Source of the DNA: Treponema sp.
GTDB lineage: Bacteria; Spirochaetota; Spirochaetia; Treponematales; Breznakiellaceae
DNA: 7,778 bases
Assembly (NCBI GenBank): GCA_009780285.1
Contig: WRAL01000058.1
Coordinates: 1 to 7,778, forward strand
Direction of reading: 5' to 3'
Part shown: one piece after another, positions 4,369 through 7,778 of the stretch
Position numbering within the stretch: position 1 is the stretch's first letter
How the letters are laid out: every line of letters starts with the position of its first letter
The notes under the pieces: model-generated
What the model saw: only the letters and a program-made list of their open reading frames with translations
Databases searched by the model: none
What the model was told of the DNA's origin: nothing
Program-made: the position numbers and the translations under genes

Positions 4369-5379
4369 ATGATCGGAAAAGGGAAAAAATCAACGGGCCT
4401 GATTTTTCTGTACGGGGAAACGCATGGCGTTGAAAGGATATTGGACAGGCAGCTTGAAATTTGGGGCGAATATTATCACGGCAAAAATATGCGCCACCTG
4501 TTTATCGAGCTGGGATATTTTTCGGCCGAATTTTTGAACCTATGGATGAAGTCGGACAATGACGCCATAGTGAGCGAGCTGTTCGCCGATTGGGCCGGCA
4601 CTCCCGGGCATGTTCCCCAGACGCTGGCGTTTTACAAGGCGCTAAAAAAGGCTTTTCCCGAAACGGTTTTTCATGGCGTGGACATCGGGCACCAGGCGCA
4701 GTCCACGGGCGAGCGCTTTTTGCGGTATCTTCGGGACAACGAGGCGCAGGATTCCGAGCGGCATTCGCTGGCGCTGGAAGCCATCGAGCAAGGAAAGGTT
4801 TTCAACCAAAAAAGGGAGGCCGATCCGTCGGCGGAGCCAGACTGGGAATATCGTGAAACCAAATTAACGGAAAACTTTATCCGCGAATTCGACCGGCTGG
4901 CCGACCGGAACGTTATGGGAATATTCGGCTCGGCGCATACCGCCTTTGGTCGCATGAAAAAACCGGTGCTTTCCGAGGCTCCCACAATGGCGGAGCGTTT
5001 GAGGGAGCGTTACGGCGCTTCCTTACAGGTTACGGATTTGTCCGCCTTGGCTTTGATAGTTGACCCGATAAAAACGGAAACGATTTTCCTGAACGGCAAA
5101 ACCTACGAGAGATCATTTTTCGGCACGGATTCGAGGGTATCCAGAAACATCGTGTCGATGAGTTGTTGGCGCCTGGAAAACGCCTACGACGATTTCAGCG
5201 GCAAGCCGACAAACGAAGACGTGCTTCCCTGCAACAACTATCCGATGGCCATAGAACCCGGCCAAGTTTTTATCATCGACATCGCGCTCGCGGACGGTTC
5301 CGCTATGAGGCGGTTTTATCGTTCCGATGGAAAAGAGTGGCAAGGCATGCCTACAACTACCGGCTTCGACGCGGACTGA
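4369..5379 (+). CDS. Erythromycin-esterase/ChaN-like (TIKI superfamily) protein
   Basis: This is a 336-residue protein with a strong Shine-Dalgarno AGGAGG (4356-4361), seven bases before ATG. The N-terminal two thirds show a motif set typical of the fold shared by erythromycin esterases, ChaN and TraB/PrgY: GETHG (16-20, Glu17 and His19), a conserved Glu47 in FIELGY, VDIGHQ (104-109, Asp105 and His108) and GSAHT (187-191, His190). Such residues form the presumed active or metal/haem-binding site. The C-terminal part (about 210-336) holds beta-rich sequence without a recognised domain. There is no signal peptide, so it should be cytosolic. It lies alone behind a promoter with a palindromic operator, so expression is probably controlled by a repressor. 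Whether it hydrolyses a macrolide, a peptide or another ester is unknown, and the resemblance to EreA is by motif only. It converges with the CofE-like gene. Confidence 0.68.
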   Translation: MIGKGKKSTGLIFLYGETHGVERILDRQLEIWGEYYHGKNMRHLFIELGYFSAEFLNLWMKSDNDAIVSELFADWAGTPGHVPQTLAFYKALKKAFPETVFHGVDIGHQAQSTGERFLRYLRDNEAQDSERHSLALEAIEQGKVFNQKREADPSAEPDWEYRETKLTENFIREFDRLADRNVMGIFGSAHTAFGRMKKPVLSEAPTMAERLRERYGASLQVTDLSALALIVDPIKTETIFLNGKTYERSFFGTDSRVSRNIVSMSCWRLENAYDDFSGKPTNEDVLPCNNYPMAIEPGQVFIIDIALADGSAMRRFYRSDGKEWQGMPTTTGFDAD

Positions 5380-5395
5380 ACTCCGGGCAAGCAAA

Positions 5396-5432
5396 CCCGC
5401 CGCCCCCCCGAACAAGCGGGAAGGTCGGCGGG
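5396..5432. terminator. Hairpin between convergent genes
   Basis: CCCGCCG (5396-5402) and CGGCGGG (5426-5432) form a 7-bp GC stem in the 66-base gap between the stops of the EreA/ChaN-like gene and the CofE-like gene. An inner CCCG/CGGG pairing is possible. On the plus strand it is followed by an AT-rich stretch (ATTACAATTATTTTAT) with no pure T-run. It could serve both genes. Confidence 0.45.
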
Positions 5433-5445
5433 CGACGGATTACAA

Positions 5446-6630
5446 TTATTTTATCGCGTAATTGTCAAAATATCCTTGGATCAAAACGACCGGCGTTCCT
5501 TTGTCGCCCGAGCCGCTGACCAAATCGCACAGGCTCCCGAGCAGATCGGTAAGCTGCCTTGGCGTTGTGCCCTCGGATTCCATTTTTCCCATCTGATCGC
5601 GCCCGGCCTTTGCGCGGATCGCCTTCTCTATGGCCTCGCGCGCCTCGTCCTTGGAAAGATCGGCGAAATCGTTGTCGGCCAGGTACTTCAGCTTTAGCTC
5701 GTTGGGCGTTCCTTTTAGGCCGGAAGTAAAGGCCGGGGAGATCACCGGATCGGCGAGCTCCCAAATCCCGCCAACCGGGTCCTTAAAGCCGCCGTCGCCG
5801 TAGATCAGCGCCTCGACGTTTTTGCCGGTAAGCTCGCGCAGCGCCTTCTGCATCTTCAGCACGAAATCGTCGCAATTCCGGGGAAAGAGCTTTACCCGCT
5901 CCTCGGAAGCCTTGTTGGAGCCAAGAAGGCCGTAAAGCTCGTTAAAGCCGCTGCCCTCCACCGGAGCGTTGAGAATCTCGTCCATGCCGATAACCTTGGA
6001 AGCGCCGGCGGCCAGCAGCGCGCGCTTCGTTCTGGAGCGCGTGTGAATGTCGGCGGCGATTGCCTTGTCGGTCCACTCGACGATTCGCTTGGGATCGGAG
6101 CAAAGGATGATCTCGATATTGTCCCCAAGCGACTTATAATAGGAAACATAATCGACGCCGGTAAAGCGATGCTTGACCTCGGCGCCGAAAAGCCGGCGGA
6201 AATCGGCCTCGTTCAGGCAGTCCGAATAGGGGTTCAGCCCCTTGTCGTCCAGGTCCTCCCAGGTTACCAGCTGGTTGCCCACCTCGTCGGCGGGATAGCT
6301 CAGCTGCACGGTCACTTTTTCGACCCCGCGCGCGATGCCCTTGAGCAGCATGGCGAAGCGGTTCCGGCTTAAAATGGGAAAAACGACGCCGACGTGCCCG
6401 CCGCCGAACTTCGCCCTCACGTCCGCGGCGATATGATCGACCGAGGCGTAATTGCCCTGCGATCGCGCCACAACCGCCTCGGTAATGCCGATAATGTCGC
6501 CGTCGTTGATGCGCGCGCCCTCATTTTCCACCGCGTCCCGTACCGATTGGCAGACAACCGCCACAAGATCGTCCGATTCGCGGATAATAGGCGTGCGCAG
6601 GCCCATCGTCCTGGTTCCAATTATTCTCAT
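5446..6630 (-). CDS. CofE-like protein (F420-0:gamma-glutamyl ligase family)
   Basis: The protein has 394 residues from ATG at 6630. The frame stays open upstream to 6900, but those extra 90 codons are Arg/Lys/His-rich, run into the divergent neighbour and lack homology, while MRIIGTRTMGLRTPIIRESDDL matches the usual N-terminus. Family landmarks follow in order: GITEAVVARSQGNYASV (48-64), FPILSRNRF (84-92), YPADEVGNQ (112-120), DIHTRSRTKR (194-203), GSGFNELYGLLGSNK (226-240), YGDGGFKDPVGGIWELADPV (277-296), NELKLKYLADNDFADL (310-325) and GSLCDLVSGSGDKGTPV (365-381). CofE adds glutamate to the F420 precursor using GTP. This longer bacterial version, which I recall from clostridia and spirochaetes that do not make F420, probably acts on something else. 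The protein is cytosolic. Only a weak Shine-Dalgarno is present, and a -10 box TATACT (6642-6637) ends six bases before ATG. Confidence 0.88.
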   Translation of the reverse strand: MRIIGTRTMGLRTPIIRESDDLVAVVCQSVRDAVENEGARINDGDIIGITEAVVARSQGNYASVDHIAADVRAKFGGGHVGVVFPILSRNRFAMLLKGIARGVEKVTVQLSYPADEVGNQLVTWEDLDDKGLNPYSDCLNEADFRRLFGAEVKHRFTGVDYVSYYKSLGDNIEIILCSDPKRIVEWTDKAIAADIHTRSRTKRALLAAGASKVIGMDEILNAPVEGSGFNELYGLLGSNKASEERVKLFPRNCDDFVLKMQKALRELTGKNVEALIYGDGGFKDPVGGIWELADPVISPAFTSGLKGTPNELKLKYLADNDFADLSKDEAREAIEKAIRAKAGRDQMGKMESEGTTPRQLTDLLGSLCDLVSGSGDKGTPVVLIQGYFDNYAIK

Positions 6631-6636
6631 GCGCCC

Positions 6637-6642
6637 AGTATA
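6637..6642 (-). promoter_or_regulatory. -10 box of the CofE-like gene
   Basis: TATACT on the minus strand, followed by GGGCGC and then ATG at 6630, puts the expected transcription start at or next to the start codon. No good -35 box was found at 16-18 bases. The same TATACT-N6-ATG arrangement occurs on the divergent beta-barrel gene. Confidence 0.4.
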
Positions 6643-6718
6643 GCGCAAATTGGGGGCATAAGTGGAGGGGGAGCGAGCCCGGCGACGAGATTTTTTTTCA
6701 TTCCCTGCCGAAAAACTC

Positions 6719-6747
6719 TTGCGCCTCCATTTGCCCTGTACTATACT
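6719..6747 (+). promoter_or_regulatory. Promoter of the beta-barrel gene
   Basis: TTGCGC (6719-6724), a 17-base spacer and TATACT (6742-6747) form a sigma-70-like promoter. The -10 box ends six bases before ATG at 6754 and no Shine-Dalgarno follows, so a leaderless or nearly leaderless mRNA is predicted. Confidence 0.5.
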
Positions 6748-6753
6748 TACAGT

Positions 6754-7395
6754 ATGAAGAAGATAGCACTCGCAATAGCGATGGCCGTGCTTGCATTGCC
6801 GGCCTTTGGACAGGAAGAGAATCCTTTCGACGGCAGGAGACAAATGGCGGTAACCATGAACCCATTTCCTCTTATCATTACGCCCCTTGATTCGCACCAT
6901 TCCGGACTAGGCATTGGATTCGGGCTCGAGTACGCTTTCCTCGATTCGTTCTCGGCGAGGTTTGCCGTAAGCTACGCAAGCCTCGATCTCGATCAGGCTA
7001 AGTTGCTCAATCTGGAAGATGATGAAGCCCAGGCTTCCATCGTGAACATAAGCTTGGAAGGGCGCTGGTACCCACAACAAAGGTTCGTGGAAGGATGGTT
7101 CTTCTCCGCCGGATTTAGTTTCCAACTGGCTTCCCCCGAAGCCATCCCTATCATGGAGGGAGCGCATGTGGATCTGGGAGAGGAATGGGTTCACACCCTT
7201 AGCGTTTTCCCGGGCTTAGGCTACAAATGGATTTTCCGTAGCTTTTCCAGAGTGGGCCTTTCCGTGGAAGCGATGACGGATCTTGGCTTTACTGTTTTGT
7301 CCAACGCGCCAAGGGCATACCTCGAGTTGCCCTCGTCCTGGCAAATGGGCATGACCGGCACTCGCGTTGGCATTGTGTTTGGAGTGTCTTGGTAA
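6754..7395 (+). CDS. Outer-membrane beta-barrel protein, putative
   Basis: The protein has 213 residues from ATG at 6754. The frame is open further upstream, but only this start gives a signal peptide: MKK, a hydrophobic stretch IALAIAMAVLALPAFG, and a likely signal peptidase I cut before QEENPF at about residue 19/20. The mature part alternates polar and hydrophobic residues with many aromatics and glycines (LGIGFGLEYAFLDSFSARFAVSYASL, GWFFSAGFSFQLA, RVGLSVEAMTDLGF), as expected for transmembrane beta strands. It ends in GIVFGVSW with a terminal aromatic residue, as recognised by the BAM assembly machinery. About eight strands would fit the length. This points to export to the outer membrane of a diderm such as a spirochaete. 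No specific family or ligand was recognised. It is divergent from the CofE-like gene and convergent with the flavodoxin-like gene. Confidence 0.78.
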   Translation: MKKIALAIAMAVLALPAFGQEENPFDGRRQMAVTMNPFPLIITPLDSHHSGLGIGFGLEYAFLDSFSARFAVSYASLDLDQAKLLNLEDDEAQASIVNISLEGRWYPQQRFVEGWFFSAGFSFQLASPEAIPIMEGAHVDLGEEWVHTLSVFPGLGYKWIFRSFSRVGLSVEAMTDLGFTVLSNAPRAYLELPSSWQMGMTGTRVGIVFGVSW

Positions 7396-7410
7396 TCAGA
7401 CGAGCGTGGC

Positions 7411-7457
7411 AGCCTGAAAGTCGGCGCGTTGCGTTTTGAGCGCGCCGTTTTCAGGCT
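7411..7457. terminator. Bidirectional terminator hairpin between convergent genes
   Basis: AGCCTGAAA (7411-7419) pairs with TTTCAGGCT (7449-7457), and further in CGGCGCG (7422-7428) pairs with CGCGCCG (7441-7447), separated by a small internal loop. The total is about 16 bp of stem. It stands 16 bases after the beta-barrel stop, and its right arm covers the last codons and stop of the flavodoxin-like gene. It can serve both convergent transcripts. No long T-run follows on either strand. Confidence 0.7.
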
Positions 7458-7778
7458 CCTATTCGCTTGCCCATAGCCTCGGCATGAGCGACGCTTAGCA
7501 GTATGTCGCTCCAGTTTACGACCATTCCTTCTTTTTCCATTGCATTCATCAGCACGGCCAGCGCTCGGTTAAAGCGAAAGCCGCCCTTTCTAACAAAGGC
7601 CGCGCCTTTTTTGCCGCCAAGCGCTCGCGCGGAATCAAGGATTTTTTTTACGGCATCGGGCAGTCGCGCCGAAAAGAACGAAAGGGTTTCCGTCACGATC
7701 GCGACATAGTCGTAGCCCGGCAACCGCGCGCCGTCGCTTTCATTCGCGTTGATAACGTCAACGATATGGCCGTCGTGC
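7451..7778 (-). CDS. Flavodoxin-fold protein (partial, N-terminus outside window)
   Basis: The minus-strand frame is open to the window edge and encodes 108 C-terminal residues. An in-frame TTG at 7723 is only an internal Leu, because the coding sequence continues upstream as GHIVDVINANESDGARLPGYDYVAIVTETLSFFSARLPDAVKKIL. The pattern (GHxVDVI, then GYDYVAIVTETLSFF with the loop near the flavin, PDAVKKILDSARALGGKKGAAFV, then RALAVLMNAMEKEGMVVNWSDIL) fits a flavodoxin-like Rossmann fold that would bind FMN and carry electrons in the cytosol. The phosphate-binding loop near the N-terminus is not in the window. Its 3' end overlaps the bidirectional hairpin shared with the beta-barrel gene. I recall similar short flavodoxin-domain proteins in spirochaetes, but no exact name. 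Confidence 0.68.
   Translation of the reverse strand, partial: HDGHIVDVINANESDGARLPGYDYVAIVTETLSFFSARLPDAVKKILDSARALGGKKGAAFVRKGGFRFNRALAVLMNAMEKEGMVVNWSDILLSVAHAEAMGKRIGA

Noticed and set aside
6394..6753. N-terminal extension of the beta-barrel gene upstream of ATG 6754
   Set aside because: It runs antisense through the CofE-like gene and would bury the signal peptide inside the protein.
6631..6900. N-terminal extension of the CofE-like gene up to 6900
   Set aside because: The extra 90 residues are basic and non-homologous, and overlap the start of the divergent beta-barrel gene.
1..7778. CRISPR array, tRNA, rRNA or insertion sequence
   Set aside because: No regularly spaced short repeats, no cloverleaf or rRNA-like sequence, and no transposase-like reading frame were seen. 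The only long repeat is the ABC-F pair.

Overview
The window reads as a piece of a spirochaete chromosome, probably a Treponema-type or termite-gut relative. The organism call is inference. It rests on a 394-residue CofE-like 'F420 ligase' protein, a small flavodoxin-fold protein and a signal-peptide beta-barrel protein that together resemble spirochaete housekeeping genes, and on the GC-rich flanks. No rRNA, tRNA or CRISPR array was seen.

Left part (1-2664): a compact type II restriction-modification cassette lies between two nearly identical copies of the 3' end of an ABC-F ATPase gene (1-123 and 2542-2664, 121 of 123 bases identical, both differences silent). The cassette holds a HindVP-family endonuclease on the minus strand, a divergent C5-cytosine methyltransferase on the plus strand, and an 81-residue protein overlapping the methyltransferase stop. 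That small protein looks like a stand-alone integrase-type SAM-like DNA-binding domain. The cassette is AT-rich against GC-rich flanks, which suggests acquired DNA inserted at the end of the ABC-F gene with its 3' end duplicated.

The 65-bp divergent region (1207-1271) is dense. A perfect 8-bp-arm inverted repeat carries one GRCGYC site in each arm, and GRCGYC is the sequence I recall for HindVP. No other GRCGYC site was found by eye in the cassette. The right arm overlaps the -35 box of the methyltransferase promoter, whose mRNA would begin at or next to its ATG (leaderless). The endonuclease ribosome binding site lies in a C5-A4-G5 hairpin. Together this suggests methylation-sensitive, delayed expression of the endonuclease.

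Middle part (2665-4368): a GNAT acetyltransferase with its own promoter, then a DUF1801/YdhG-like small protein with a non-conserved tail reading into palindromic DNA, then about 385 bases of mostly GC-rich sequence without a believable gene. That stretch ends in a strong promoter with a 16-bp palindromic operator.

Right part (4369-7778): an EreA/ChaN (TIKI-superfamily)-like protein runs convergent to the CofE-like gene. Divergent from the CofE-like gene is a 213-residue outer-membrane beta-barrel candidate. It converges on a flavodoxin-fold gene cut by the window end, with a strong bidirectional hairpin between them. The CofE-like and beta-barrel genes, like the methyltransferase, have a -10 box only 6-7 bases before the ATG and no clear Shine-Dalgarno.
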